Position numbers and translations under genes: made by a program | Origin: Selaginella moellendorffii | Lineage: Eukaryota > Streptophyta > Lycopodiopsida > Selaginellales > Selaginellaceae | Length of the DNA: 64,000 nt | NCBI RefSeq assembly: GCF_000143415.4 | Contig: NW_003314265.1 | Span: 324,405-388,404, forward strand | Direction of reading: 5' to 3' | Shown here: positions 12,400 through 24,204 of the stretch, piece by piece | How positions within the stretch are numbered: position 1 is the first letter of the stretch | How the letters are laid out: each line of letters starts with the position of its first letter | The notes under the pieces: generated by a model | What the model saw: the letters and a program-made list of their open reading frames with translations, nothing else | The model's database searches: none | Told to the model about the DNA's origin: nothing

Positions 12400-14049
12400 A
12401 TGGCGGCAGCGGCTTCGATGCGAGGGCTCGTCCCAGCTCTCGCCTGTGATCGTCGCGGCGGCGGCTTCGATCGCGGCATTCCTACCAGGATCGCGTGTTC
12501 TTCCGAGAATCTGGCAGATGGAGCGCCTGATCTCAGCGTCAGCGTCAATGGATTGAGGCTCCCGAATCCCTTCGTCATCGGATCGGGGCCCCCGGGGACG
12601 AATTACACGGTCATGAAGAAGGCATTCGATGAAGGCTGGGGCGCCGTGATCTCCAAGACGGTAAGTCGCTCGATCCCTTGCTCATCTGGATAAATCTGGA
12701 ATCTTTATTCTCGGGAATGTTGGGCAATATCCACTGTGCGAATTTTTTTTCTTGTTTTGGACAGTTGTCTCTGGATTCCACGAAAGTGATCAATGTAACA
12801 CCAAGGTATGCTCGCATGCGATCGGGGAATGGTCCCAAGGACGTGATCGGGTGGGAGAACATCGAGCTTATCAGTGACAGACCTTTCGAGACAATGCTGG
12901 CCGAGCTGCGGAGATTAAAGCAGGAATACCCCGACCGGATTTTAATCGGCTCGATCATGGAAGAATACGACAAGGATGCGTGGGAAGAAATCATCGAACG
13001 AGTTGAGGCCACTGGTGTTGTAAGTTTGATCACACTTGGTTGCTATTGCTCTAACATAGTTTTTTCTCTTCCAGGATGCTTTGGAGATCAACTTTTCGTG
13101 CCCGCATGGAATGCCCGAGCGAAAAATGGGAGCTGCTGTTGGAAAGGATTGTGATCTTCTCGGCGAGGTTTGCAGCTGGATAAATGCCAAGGCAACAGTT
13201 CCAGTCTGGGCTAAAATGACACCAAATGTCACAGACATCACTCAGGTAGTGGAGCTCTCACACCTTTTTTATTCTTTTTTTTAGTGCGTGATCTTTCTAC
13301 TCATGGTGCATTTTATAGCCTGCGAGAACAGCAATCGAAGCTGGCTGCGAGGGCTTGTCAGCAATCAACACTATCACGAGCATCATGGGTATCAACCTCG
13401 ATACTTTACGACCTGAGCCATGCGTTGAAGGGTAATACCTTTGAGTTCTAAAACTGGGATTTTCACGGTCAAACGTTGTTATCTCAGGTACTCTACACCT
13501 GGCGGATACTCGTCCAGAGCTGTGCGTCCAATCGCTCTTGCAAAAGTGATGGCGATTGCGCAGATGCTCAAGTCCGAGTATCCCGATCGCAACATTTCTC
13601 TCTCTGGCATTGGTGGAGTTGAATCTGGAGACAATGCTGCGGAGTTCATTCTTCTAGGAGCTAATACAGTACAGGTTAGCTTGCTTGCTTGCTTGCTTGC
13701 TTGCTTCTTTCGACTTCTAGGCTTGTTTTCTCAGGTTTGCACAGGTGTGATGATGTATGGCTATCCACTCGTGAAACGACTTTGTAAAGAGCTGCAAGCG
13801 TTCATGGCCAAGCATAACTTCACATCCCTGGACGACTTCAGAGGGTATTCTAAACTCTTTCTCTCTCCTTGACTCGTGAATTTTGGTTCCAGGACATCTT
13901 TGCAGTACATGACTACACACACCGATCTCGTCCAAAGGCAGCAAGAGGCGATTAGGAGCCGACGCGCTGCTCGCAAGGGCCTAGCCTCGGACAAGGACTG
14001 GACAGGCGATGGTTTTGTGAAGGAGACGGAGCTCATGGTTTCCAATTGA
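12400..14049 (+). CDS. PYD1: dihydropyrimidine dehydrogenase (NADP+), plastidic
   Basis: Seven exons (12400-12660, 12765-13019, 13075-13245, 13319-13431, 13488-13674, 13735-13844, 13893-14049) join in frame to 417 residues. It reduces uracil/thymine to dihydropyrimidines, the first step of pyrimidine breakdown, which leads to beta-alanine, CO2 and ammonia. The FMN/TIM-barrel signatures are NPFVIGSGPPG, EINFSCPHGMPERKMG (with the active-site Cys), VPVWAKMTPN, LSGIGGVESGDNAAEF and GANTVQVCTGVM. This is the single-barrel plant form lacking the FAD/Fe-S halves of the animal enzyme. The first 40 residues are Arg/Ala/Ser-rich, like a plastid transit peptide. Intron 5 has a GCTT microsatellite (about 13678-13706). 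Confidence 0.95.
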
Positions 14050-14134
14050 AAGTACTTCTGTACAGAACAAGCAAAGTAAGTATTTTTGCAATAATTTCCC
14101 GAAGCTTTGATTAAATCACTGACTTTGCAGCATA

Positions 14135-14140
14135 AATAAA
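14135..14140 (+). terminator. poly(A) signal for PYD1
   Basis: A canonical AATAAA lies about 90 bases after the PYD1 stop. Confidence 0.4.
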
Positions 14141-14283
14141 ATGATACATAATAAAAGAAGAATTACGGAAAGAAAGTTCCATATACGAGTGAACCGTTTT
14201 CCCTAACTAGAGAAATAACAAAACCATAGCTATTGATTACTTGATTTGCTACTATATTATTAAAACAACATTCACATTCTTTT

Positions 14284-15583
14284 CTATCCATTCCATCTTT
14301 GCAAGAATGACTTTCCCGCTTCGTAAGTCGCCCAACTGATGGCTGCCGCTGGGGTGTGGAACAAAATCCTGGGCATCATCCCTTTAAACAGTGCCCCTAT
14401 CCCTTCGTGCGACGCGATCGTCCTCGCTACTTCTAGCACCGAGCTGGAGCTGAATCTCTCGGCGCCACAAACTCCCTACACGAGCAAAGCTCCAAAAGAG
14501 AGAAAATTTTAGCCTTCCGAGTGTGCGGAGGGGCGTCCTACAAAACTCCAAAGCTGGACAGTCAATCATGCAGCTCTTGGGAATCTAAAACAAGCCAGGA
14601 AATCTAGAACAACGAGCAAGCAATCTAAGCTACTAAGAGAAATAGAAACATGACAAACCTCATCGAATCTAGAAAACATCTAAACTAAACCGAAGAGCAC
14701 ACAATCAATCTCAAGGCAAAAGAATCGAGCATACCTGGCACTGGAGCCGGGTCTTGACAACATCCAGCGGCGTGGTGACAGCGCTGGCGAGAGCTCCCGC
14801 GGATCCACCAGCGACGACGTGAGTAACGAGGTGTTCCTCACTCATACCACCAACACCACCACCACCACCCTGGAGCTCCCCGAGCGCCTTCTTGGCCGCC
14901 TCGTACGTAGCAAAGTGGACGCCAGTGAACGGGACGTTCATCACCACCGTGGTCCTATACGAGGCATAGAAGCCTCTCAATCCCTCGCTCCTCGCGATCT
15001 TCCTGACGCAATCGCCCAGTCCGGCGTAGGGGCTGTTCTTGAGCTGGAGCCTTTGCTTCACCACGTCCATTGGAGTGGAGACCGCGTCGCTGGCAATGGT
15101 GGCGCAAGCTCCAGCGGACATATGAGCGATTGGATGGTAGCCCCCTCCTCCCCCACCATCCACCTCAAATCTCCTCTTGCATTCTTCGTAGGCTGCGAAG
15201 TAGACCGCGTGAGAAGGCCCGGCTCCCAGAACCATGGCTCCCACGCCCCGGTATAATCCCAGAGGACCCTCATGCTTGAGCAAGCTTACGAGCGATCTGG
15301 AAATCGTGCTGCTCGATCCAACTGTAGCAGCGGCAGTAGCTCCCGACCCTCCGCACGGGCTTGTGATCATTTGGATTCTCGTCTTGAGCGTGTCCACTGG
15401 AAACATCGCGACGTGCTCCACGATCCCGGCCAAGGAGCCGGCTAGCATATGTTGCCGGAAACCGAGCTCGCCTTCTTCTCCATCTTCTTGCTGCTGCTCG
15501 ACTCGGCGATCTTGCACGACCTGTAAGGGATTCTTGTGGAGCGGCACTCTTTCCCGCAATTCCGATGCTGTGTCGGTCGCCAT
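14284..15583 (-). CDS. MIT1: mitoferrin-like mitochondrial iron carrier
   Basis: Two exons, 14735-15583 and 14284-14475, join in phase 0 to 346 residues. Carrier signatures are FPVDTLKTRIQ, TPMDVVKQRLQ and TPLDVVKTRLQCQ. The N-terminal span AGSLAGIVEHVAM, the GAGPSHAVYF segment and the GVCGAERF start of exon 2 match plant mitochondrial iron transporters (MIT1/MIT2, mitoferrin family), which import iron for Fe-S cluster and heme synthesis. The Gly-rich loops in the matrix regions are longer than in Arabidopsis. It is the second mitochondrial carrier on this strand within 5 kb, but its sequence is clearly different from BAC2. Confidence 0.9.
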
Positions 15584-17134
15584 GGCCGGGAATCTGCGAG
15601 GATCCGACGCTCAATCCATCGCAAGAACTGGGAAGAGTCGAAATATTTCCAGAGAGAATGGAAAGGAACAGAGCCTCCCAAGATCTTCTCTCAAATAATT
15701 CAGCCCGGAAGAAAGAAAAGGAGTGGACGACGACGGAAGAGTCTCTCGTCCTAGCGACGTAATCGCTGCATAAGCACGAGGATCAAGCTATGGCGCTGCG
15801 TTGCCGCACATACCCTAAGATGAGAGTCACTAAGAAACGAGGAATTCCCCTTGAGTCGCGATGGGATCGATCTGCCCGCCGTTACGTTGCGCGGATGGTA
15901 CGATCCTCCAAAAGCTGCGCTTGCTGCTACTATGATCCGTGCTAGCGCTAGGATCAAACAAGCGCTCTTCACAGCTCTCTAGGGCTGTACATTTCCGTCG
16001 TGTTCTAGCCCTCCCATTACATTGGCGCGCGAGAAAGAGCTTCCATAGCCCTCTCCATCCATGCCGTCCGTGCGCCAGGCGCATCCACGGTCGCTGTTGC
16101 GCCAAAACAGCAAGCTACGTGGGGCGATCGGGACTGTCCAGGTTTAGCCTGCCGACGGACGCGATGATGACCCCTGACACGTCGGATTTAGGGCTCGCCG
16201 CGTCGCACTACGTGGCGGGGAGCATATCCTGCGGATATTTTGGGGTATATTCTGCGTGAAAGTTTAGTGAAAGAGAGGGTGGACCACATATCCAACTTTG
16301 TTTCTTGTCATTCATATCGTGGGTGGGCCTCCAACAAAGCTGCTCCAAGCTACAATGACAACATTTTGTATGGTTTTAATTGTTTATTCCTTTTGCGATT
16401 TTGACCTAATAGCCCACCGGTGGAGGTTGCAAACGTCTTTCACCATCTTTCCTTTGCATTGTGAACTTTTATGTCCATACAATGAGCTGCTGTGTTGTTT
16501 GTACGCTTGCGTGGGCTCGATTGACGCTTCTTCGAGAAATCTCAGTCGCGGACATTTATCCGAATCGCGTGCCGAGCACAAGCTCCAGTCCCACACGCAA
16601 TAATGCAACCCCACTTTTCTAATGTCCAGCCAATCCCATTTTGCCTATCAAAGGAAACGTATAAAGACTTCTTGTAGTCAAAGTGTCACTTTTGTCAGTG
16701 AGAGACACACAAGTTGTAACAAAGAAAAATGAGAGGAAAAAGCATTAGAATAATTTGCTACATGTAGCATGCTTTGCTTAATAGTAGTATCATTCATAAT
16801 CAAATTGATCAATAATTATAAACATGTTTATAATTTATATATCAAGATTAATATTATTGCATATCAATAGTAGAATAAACAAGAATATACTAGAAAGTGT
16901 TTAGGAAAGTTTATAAATTTAAATGAATACAATAGTAAAATATTCAAGTATATTCCAAGTATCACTGATAAAATTAACTAATATTAGTCAATGAAAGTCA
17001 ACAATAGTTTTGAAGATTTTCCTTAACCCTTGAGAAATAAATTGATGTGTTGAAAGTCCTCTTCAAATCGATCACGCCTTGATCTGTGTGGATAAGAGGT
17101 ACGAGTCACTGTTGTGCTCTCGACCGTAGAGAGA
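15584..17134. other. divergent intergenic region, mitoferrin/SCPL promoters
   Basis: 1.55 kb. The part next to the mitoferrin gene is GC-moderate; 16740-17020 is strongly AT-rich. No gene, repeat or transposon terminus was recognised. Confidence 0.4.
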
Positions 17135-18901
17135 ATGGCGAGAGGATCATGGGTACTATGCGTCATGCTGCTCGACATCGCTTTGGCATTTGCAGCAGAT
17201 CCACAACACCTGGTGCAGGACCTTCCAGGGCAGCCAGCAGTGGGATTCAAGCACTACGCAGGCCAAATCCAGATCAATGCCACTGCAGATCGTTCACTCT
17301 TCTATTGGTTTTATGAGGCAGATCATCCAAATGCTTCCTCATTGCCATTGGTGCTATGGCTCAATGGAGGTTTGTAATAAGATACAACCTGTAGATCGAG
17401 TTCTCTTTTCTCTCGCAGGGCCAGGGTGTTCATCCATTGGAGCTGGAGCTCTCGAAGAAATCGGCCCTTTCCGTGTGAATGCTACAGCCACAGGGTTGTT
17501 CCTCAACCCATATTCCTGGAACAAAGGTCTTGCTTGTGATTAGGTCAAAGTTAAATTCAATAGTAATACTAGTTTACAGCTGCAAATTTTATCTTTTTGG
17601 AGGTTCCTTACAACACCGGATTCTCGTTTACAAATTTGCTATCAGATGATGGGTTCTGGACAGACAATCAAACAGGTCAGTAAACTTATGAATTTAAGTA
17701 CTTTTGTATTATGAAGTTTTGACTGTGCAACCACAGCTGTGGATTCGTTGTTGTTTCTCATCGAGTTTCTATCCAAGTTCTCAGAGTATAAGCAGAACGA
17801 ATTTTATATTGCAGGGGAGAGCTTTGCAGGTCCGATATTTTCCATCCTTTATGGTTTTTTTTCATGTCCTTATATAACAGGGCATTTTATTCCAACATTG
17901 GCTTCTAAGATTATTGGGCATAATCAGCAAGGTGACAATCCAATCAAGTTTAAAGGATTTGCAGTAAGTGGTTTTCATGTGCTTGGAGAAATTAAAATCC
18001 ATGGTTTTTTTCCTTTCACTAGATTGGCAATCCTTCTACAGATGACTTATACGACGTCCCTGGTAACAGAGAGACACTCTTCGCCCATGCGGTGATCTCC
18101 GAGGAACTTTATGAAGGAGAGAAGCTCTACTGTAACAAACCAAATGCAACCGAAGAAGAATCCATGAAATGCTCCAACATCTCTTTGCAAATCTTTACCT
18201 TGCAACTCCAAGTCAGTCCTTACAATCTTTACTCAGTGCCGACGTGCAATCCCTGCTTCGATGCTGTGACAAACTATCTCAATCTTCCGGAAGTCCAAGC
18301 TGCATTACACGTTCAGACCAGGCCAGTGCGCTGGACTAGATGCAAGTAAGTACAAATTACTAATAACTTGCTAATATCATTCTTTGCAGCCCAAGTATCG
18401 ACAGGAGCTACTTGCCAATCGACAAGCAGCGGTCAATGCTTCCAGTGTACAGAGATCTGTTTGAGCATAATCTAAGAATATGGATTTACAGGTTGGTACA
18501 TAAATGTTTTGATTATACTGCATTTTGTGAAATATTTCTTTAATTGCAGTGGGGATGTGGATAGCGTGGTTTCCACACTCTCGACTCGACGCTGGCTCAA
18601 AGCACTCAACCTGAGCGTCGTGACCTCATGGTATGGATGGGGGTACCCGGGCGAGGGGGTGAGTGAATCTTTAGAGTATCATTTCAATCATCTAGAGTTT
18701 GATGATGTTTTGCAATTTAAGATTGCCTATCTGGGAGGGCGAGCTGAGGTGTATGATTCATTGACATTTGCGTCGGTGAGAGGTGCTGGGCATCAGGTTC
18801 CAAGAGACAAGCCAGGAGAGGCGCTGTTTCTCTTTAAGCATTTCATTGCAGGGACACAACTTCCACCAGCAAATGATCTACTTCTTGTTAATAGATTGTA
18901 G
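17135..18901 (+). CDS. serine carboxypeptidase-like protein (S10 family)
   Basis: Nine exons (17135-17369, 17419-17526, 17580-17675, 17737-17829, 17881-17963, 18023-18345, 18390-18491, 18550-18658, 18722-18901) join in frame to 442 residues. A secretory signal peptide is visible ([20 protein letters not shown]). The S10 triad is present: Ser in GESFAG, Asp in SGDVDSVVS and His in RGAGHQVP. The oxyanion-side motif is WLNGGPGCSS. The segment that usually reads ESPAGVGFSYS is [12 protein letters not shown] here. The last intron (18659-18721, 63 bases, no stop) is inferred from homology; retaining it would also keep the frame. S10 members are either vacuolar/secreted peptidases or glucose-ester acyltransferases, and this one cannot be assigned safely. 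Confidence 0.85.
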
Positions 18902-18938
18902 AGATCTTTGCCTATAGATAAAGGATATATTCGATGGA

Positions 18939-20417
18939 ATGCCTTCCATCGGAGAAGCCCAATGCCGAGACTCGCCCATCTTCGCGTCTCTCTTGCGGAG
19001 CTCCGGATCGGCCGCGGAGGTGGAGCGCGCACATTCGCAGATCGCAAGAAATGGCGGAGATCGCGAGACCTTTCTTGGGAATCTGCTGGTTCAGATGTAT
19101 GGGCGATTTGGGCGCGTCGAGAATGCCGCGGCTGCGTTTGAAAGGATCGCCATCAAGAACGTCTACTCCTGGAATCTCATGCTCGCAGTATTTGCCGACA
19201 ATGGGCATTTGGAACGAGCGATGGAGAGTTTTGAAATGGCGCCGGAGAAGGATGCGTGCTCGTGGACGACAATGCTCGTGGCTTACGCGCGCAATGGTTT
19301 TGTGGATCGAGCGAAGGATCTCTTTGATGCGATGCCGCGGCGAGATCTTGTGGCCTGGAACTCGATGATCGCAACTTATAGCCAGAACGGGCATCCCTGG
19401 CAAGCGATCTCTCTGCACAGGAGGATGAACCTCGAGGGGATCAAGCCCGACGAGCTGACGATCATCAGCCTCCTGGATTCCTGCTCGCTGGGAATTGGCG
19501 ATCGCTCTTTGCTCGACGAGGCAAAGTCGATACACTCGACGATCATCCGGCACAGCAGCGAGCTCTCCACCAGCCTCAAAGTTTGCAACGCTCTCATCCA
19601 CCTCTACGGCCGATCCAAGCTCCTCGAGCAAGCCATGGAGATCTTCCAGGGAATGGTTACCAGGGATTGCATCTCCTGGACATCGATCGTCGCGGCGCTC
19701 AACCAGAGCGGCGACTCCAAGCGCGCGCTTGCCGCCTTTCGATCAATGGAGCTCCACGGGATCAAGCCCAGCAGCGTCACCATGATCGAGGCCCTGGACG
19801 CGTGCGCGATCGCGGGTGCCATAGCCGAGGGCCGGGAGCTCCACGCGAGGACGGTGGCGGCGGGCTCATTCCTGCGAGACCTTAGCGTACGGAACGCGGT
19901 TCTTAGCATGTACGGCAGGTGTGGCAACTTGGTGGAAGCCCGGGTGGTGTTTGAGGAGATGGAGATTCCCGGGCGGGACGTTGTGACTTGGAACGCGATG
20001 GTGGCGGCGTATGCTAGAAACGGCGCTGGATGGGAAGCTTTCGAGCTGTTCCAGCGGATGAAGCTCGAGGGGATTGATCCGGATGGTATCACCGTGGTTT
20101 GCATCGTGTCGGCGTGTAGCCACTCGGGGCTGGCTCGCCATGGTTTGAGCTGCGTCGCGTCGATCTATGGCGACTTTGGAGTGGAGGCGAGGGCGGAGCA
20201 TCTGAATTGCGTGCTGGATTTGCTGGGGCGGATTGGGTCTAGCGTGGAGGAAGCTGGGGATTTGAGCAGCGTGGATGAGGTTGGAGTGAGGACTTTGCTG
20301 GGAGCTTGCCGGGTTCACGGTGGTGGTCGTGGTTTGATTGGCTCGTCGGGAAATTTTGGTGGTGCTTGTTCGACGGAGCGGTATGTGATGATCTCCAACA
20401 TCTGTGCTCAGAAGTAG
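18939..20417 (+). CDS. PLS-type pentatricopeptide repeat protein, intronless
   Basis: Single exon of 492 residues starting only 37 bases after the carboxypeptidase stop. Repeated 31-36-residue motifs are evident, for example KNVYSWNLMLAVFADNGHLE, RDLVAWNSMIATYSQNG, RDCISWTSIVAALNQSG and RDVVTWNAMVAAYARNG. This is the PLS pattern of organelle RNA-binding PPR proteins that guide C-to-U editing or processing. The C-terminus has a shrunken E-like region (LLGACRVHG, ERYVMISNICAQK) and no DYW deaminase domain, so any editing role would need a partner. A mitochondrial or plastid location is inferred from the family; no clear presequence is seen. Confidence 0.85.
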   Translation: MPSIGEAQCRDSPIFASLLRSSGSAAEVERAHSQIARNGGDRETFLGNLLVQMYGRFGRVENAAAAFERIAIKNVYSWNLMLAVFADNGHLERAMESFEMAPEKDACSWTTMLVAYARNGFVDRAKDLFDAMPRRDLVAWNSMIATYSQNGHPWQAISLHRRMNLEGIKPDELTIISLLDSCSLGIGDRSLLDEAKSIHSTIIRHSSELSTSLKVCNALIHLYGRSKLLEQAMEIFQGMVTRDCISWTSIVAALNQSGDSKRALAAFRSMELHGIKPSSVTMIEALDACAIAGAIAEGRELHARTVAAGSFLRDLSVRNAVLSMYGRCGNLVEARVVFEEMEIPGRDVVTWNAMVAAYARNGAGWEAFELFQRMKLEGIDPDGITVVCIVSACSHSGLARHGLSCVASIYGDFGVEARAEHLNCVLDLLGRIGSSVEEAGDLSSVDEVGVRTLLGACRVHGGGRGLIGSSGNFGGACSTERYVMISNICAQK

Positions 20418-22271
20418 CATTTTATTGTTTATCAAAAATGTAAATTCAAAAAAAATCTAATTCCACCAAGTCCATGCAATCTTCTTCATTGCCAATTCTC
20501 CATTTTGTAATTGGAAACCCATGGCTCGAGTTCAGATTTGAAGGGCAATTGGCAGGATCTCAGTCTCACGAAGCTCATGGGCTGCTAGCACCAAAGTCTC
20601 AGATAGGAAAATCAAGAAAAAAATAAAATAAGGCACAAAGTAACAAGCAATAATTGTTCCACACTTTGCAGTTTCACCAGATTGTCAATGCTGTGACATG
20701 GATTTTCACAGCTTAATTTTAATTTCTGTAAATTTGAAGCAGCTAATGTTTTTGTGAATTGGAATCATTCTATCCATTCTCGCTAAAAAAATGCTTGATG
20801 GTTATGCTCCTCCTATGATTAAAACTTTCAGAATTTCATTTATTAAAATAAATTAATTTTTTGGATCAAAATCAAAAATTTTTATTCTGAGAAAAATATA
20901 AACATCACAAAACTAATCACATTTTTTTAGGTATTTTTGGGGTAATTTCAGCTTCTTTTTTTATCACTTATATGTATGTGCAATTGCTCTATAAATTAAT
21001 TTTTTTATTGCAAAAAACTACAATAGCTAATTTAGATTTAAAGTAGTACAACTATATTTAAATAAATTTTTAGCTATAAATTTAGTTTTAATTAGCAGTA
21101 ATAATATATTTGAAAAATAAGATATAATTTACTGAGATAAACTAGTTTTTAATTAATATTAATAACTTCGAACTTTTTTGTTAGAAAATAAGATATAAAA
21201 TTTAGTAAAAAGTTAAGTTAGTAGTAGCAGTAAGGATATAAGTAATAATTCAGTAAAAACTCTCTTATTTGAAAGTAACCCTGTAATGAGTTAAAATTTC
21301 AACCTCAGATTTTATTATAGTTAAGTGTTTACTTTGGCTAGCTTTCATTGCTAACAATATATTTTTGCCATGGATGGCCATGGGTGTATCATTGGTGCTC
21401 ACAGAACATATCTCAAGCAGGTATAAAATGATTTTGGTCAACACTCTTATGTTCACAAGTTTGGGCAGTGGTTAAAACTTTATTGGAATTTGTTACTATG
21501 ATACAAATGATTGGAGAATTTTAAATCTGACATCAATTTAAATGTGTTTTTTAAAAGTTTTTATAGCATTAAACCTTGATTACAAACAAATTAGAGAAAA
21601 ATTTAACAATGAGGAATATCTTAGAATATACTTGGATATTCTAAGTATATTCTTTACACTTCACACAATATCTAATGTAAATTATATCTAGGTTTTCTAA
21701 AGAAAATAAAAAATAGTACTCTCATCTTTCAAGATTAAAATAATTTCTTTGCAATGTGCACAGGGCATTCACCCATCACTGGTGAGTGACAGGTTCGCTC
21801 AGTCTTTTTTCTTTTTTGCTTCTTTTTTTTTCTTTTGCTATTAATGGAGGACTGGCTTTGTGCACAAGAGGTGTACAGCATGGTCTCGAGCTTTGGATCA
21901 ATCTCTCCTGCAAGTTGAAGTTTGTGTTTTCTTTGTTCCATCAGAGTATCAGGATCGACCCAAAGTGAATCTGCACTTCGTGTGAGCTGTGCCTTTGCTT
22001 CCAAAAGCTGGCCAGCCTTCCAGAGTATAAGCGAATTTCCAGTTGAATGGTCACGTCAAGATACATGGTTGGTGGTGCTTGGAGACGGTGTCATGGTGTG
22101 AAACGTGTAGCCATCGCCAGGCAGCCTCTCAACGAGCAACACGGCCCGTTGTCATGAACACGACTACATTATTGCATTTTGAATGGGTGTTAAAGTTATA
22201 AACAAACAATACAAAATAATTTGTCACAGCAAATATTACAATGCAATATCATATTGTGTGAAAGCCAAGAA
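20418..22271. other. AT-rich convergent spacer
   Basis: 1.85 kb between the PPR and BAHD stops. Most of 20800-21750 is very AT-rich with many short A and T runs. I see no gene, tRNA, LTR or terminal inverted repeat. Short open stretches here have no recognisable family. Confidence 0.4.
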
Positions 22272-23723
22272 CTACTTTGGGACTCTCCTTAATGCTCTAC
22301 GTATGCGATCTCCAGTCCACAGCATAATCTCTGACGCCGAGAAATAGCGTGTGAAGAGATGGTCTTGTAGCAACACTTCTCTGTCCTGGTGATGCAGCCC
22401 AATGACAATCTCTATTGACTTGGGCCTTGGCGAGGGCAGCATTGCAACAAATGGCATGTGTGGTGGAACTTTGCTGGGCAGAAAGCAAAGTTGGGAAAGT
22501 GCTCCTCCTCGCCACCCAAAATCGAGACCATACATGTGGAAATTGGTCATGGTCGTGGACATGATTCCCCGCCTCCAGTGAAGTTCCTTGTGAAGATGAG
22601 CAGAATTCAGCTCCAACCAGTCCAGCATGCTCTGCACCGACGCTCTATTGCAGGAGATCTTCGCTTTGTGTATGAGATGCGCAGCATACGATAAGTCCGA
22701 AGCAACTATGTCGCCAGCTCGAGACGCATGAACCTGACAATTGGCAACGGCATTGCCGAAATAATTTTGGGGGACGACTGCTAGCTTCTGGCCACGCAGG
22801 TTGATAGAGAACAAGATAGCCGTGTCAAGGTGTTGAGGAACTCCCTGTGCACGTAGCATGGACGACCATAGCAGGGACAACACGGCCTCAAAGCCCGTAG
22901 CTTTTCCACCGTTGTAGGCAAAGGCGCCGGTTTGAGCTTCTCGCTTGCAAGCGTCTATAGCAGCTTGCTCCATTCGAAGTGTCACCAGATTGCAAGGCGT
23001 GATGTTGCTTGGATCAATTTGCTTGTCGCGTGCAGCAGCGTCAATGATGAAAGGCACCGGTGCGTCCACCTTTGGAGGATCCCGAGCCAAGAGCGCCCGT
23101 TCTCTTCCAAAGCTCTCACAAAATAAAGTGCTGCCACGGTGAACTTTAGCCCATGCGTTGAGGAAGTTGTAGAGGCTGGAGCCGTCCAAAACGATGTGCA
23201 AAAAATGGACTGCTATGGCAATGCTCCCACAGTGAAACTGTGTCAATTGGAACTTGATAAGAGGAACATCGCTGGGGTTGACAACTCCGGTGTCGAGTGA
23301 TAAATCTATGTCTAGTGGACACTGGCGTATGTCTTGCCAATCTTGGAAGCTCGAGTCCACCTTTGACTCCACAAAGTGGACACCTTGACCGTTCATGTTT
23401 ACCTCGATCCTTCCACTCTCATTTACCCTGAGCCTTCCAGCGAGAACAGGATAAAATACTAGCACCTTGGAAAGTGAAGACCTGAGGCTGTCTACAAGGC
23501 TCTTGGCTCCTGTGGAAGGCGAGAAGCAATCCTTGAAGAAGAGCACAAGTGTGGAGAATTCTGGCTTGCTGTAGCAAAGATCAATGCTTGAGAGAAAATG
23601 AGGTGAAGGTGGTGGAACTTTCTTAGGCCGAACGACATGGAAGGCATATTGAACAACTTTACTGCTGCTTGATTGATTGCAATCTTGAAGAGATTCAGAA
23701 TTCATCTTACTAATCGCTTCCAT
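22272..23723 (-). CDS. BAHD-family acyl-CoA acyltransferase, intronless
   Basis: Single exon of 483 residues. The catalytic HxxxD motif is HIVLD at about residues 176-180, followed by G. The second BAHD signature is DFGWR at about 401-405 where DFGWG is usual. Other family features are YPVLAGRL near 91-98 and a SINLRG segment near 306-311. BAHD enzymes move acyl groups from CoA to alcohols or amines (hydroxycinnamoyl transfer, cutin or wax feruloylation, and similar). The substrate cannot be read from the sequence; the layout resembles HCT-type and omega-hydroxy-acid feruloyl transferases. Cytosolic. The start is chosen at the first ATG, with the alternative MNSESL seven codons in. Confidence 0.9.
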   Translation of the reverse strand: MEAISKMNSESLQDCNQSSSSKVVQYAFHVVRPKKVPPPSPHFLSSIDLCYSKPEFSTLVLFFKDCFSPSTGAKSLVDSLRSSLSKVLVFYPVLAGRLRVNESGRIEVNMNGQGVHFVESKVDSSFQDWQDIRQCPLDIDLSLDTGVVNPSDVPLIKFQLTQFHCGSIAIAVHFLHIVLDGSSLYNFLNAWAKVHRGSTLFCESFGRERALLARDPPKVDAPVPFIIDAAARDKQIDPSNITPCNLVTLRMEQAAIDACKREAQTGAFAYNGGKATGFEAVLSLLWSSMLRAQGVPQHLDTAILFSINLRGQKLAVVPQNYFGNAVANCQVHASRAGDIVASDLSYAAHLIHKAKISCNRASVQSMLDWLELNSAHLHKELHWRRGIMSTTMTNFHMYGLDFGWRGGALSQLCFLPSKVPPHMPFVAMLPSPRPKSIEIVIGLHHQDREVLLQDHLFTRYFSASEIMLWTGDRIRRALRRVPK

Positions 23724-24167
23724 TTCTGGTGCAGCAGTGTGTAAGGCATGATTTTTTATAGTAACTGCAAGCTTTCACTTTCCCCAACGTGAAACGGATG
23801 CAACAGCTAGGTGGTGGATTCTGGTTTAAGCATCACTTGTTTAAGCAGAAGTGGAATCTATATAATATAAATTATTGCTTTTCCATAACACGTTAGGGCT
23901 ATATAAACGTCAGTTTTTTGTTTTGATTTCGCTGTGGCGATGTCGTTGTTATGTATTTCTATTTCTTTGTGGCTATGGCATAAACTAATTGGCAGTCAGC
24001 AAAAAAGATGATGTCATATATGGAGTAGGCCTATTATATACTGCTCTCGTGGCCTCGTTTCACATCTGGCGTAAAAATTATTGGTGCAGCATCAAAGACT
24101 TGGCAAATGGTCAACTGGCACCGCTAGACTTGGTCACCTTCCAAACACTGTAATGCATGGGAACGTT
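23724..24167. other. BAHD upstream region
   Basis: About 440 bases, AT-rich near 23860-24060. No gene seen; it presumably includes the promoter of the minus-strand BAHD gene. Confidence 0.35.
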
Positions 24168-24204
24168 CGCCGCCCGTGGGGTTCGAACCCAAGGTTAAAA
24201 GCCT
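24168..24204 (-). pseudogene. tRNA-Lys(UUU) 3'-half remnant
   Basis: On the minus strand an anticodon-arm-like block (AGGCTTTTAACCTT, anticodon TTT) is followed directly by a T-arm and acceptor-like block (GGGTTCGAACCCCACGGG plus CGGCG). This resembles the second half of a plant tRNA-Lys with the variable loop and part of the T stem deleted. No D arm or matching 5' acceptor strand is present. Dead remnant, possibly of a tRNA-derived insertion. Confidence 0.5.

Noticed and set aside
21735-22004. 89-codon minus-strand open stretch in the AT-rich spacer
   Set aside because: Lys-rich low complexity, no family match, and located in non-coding style sequence.
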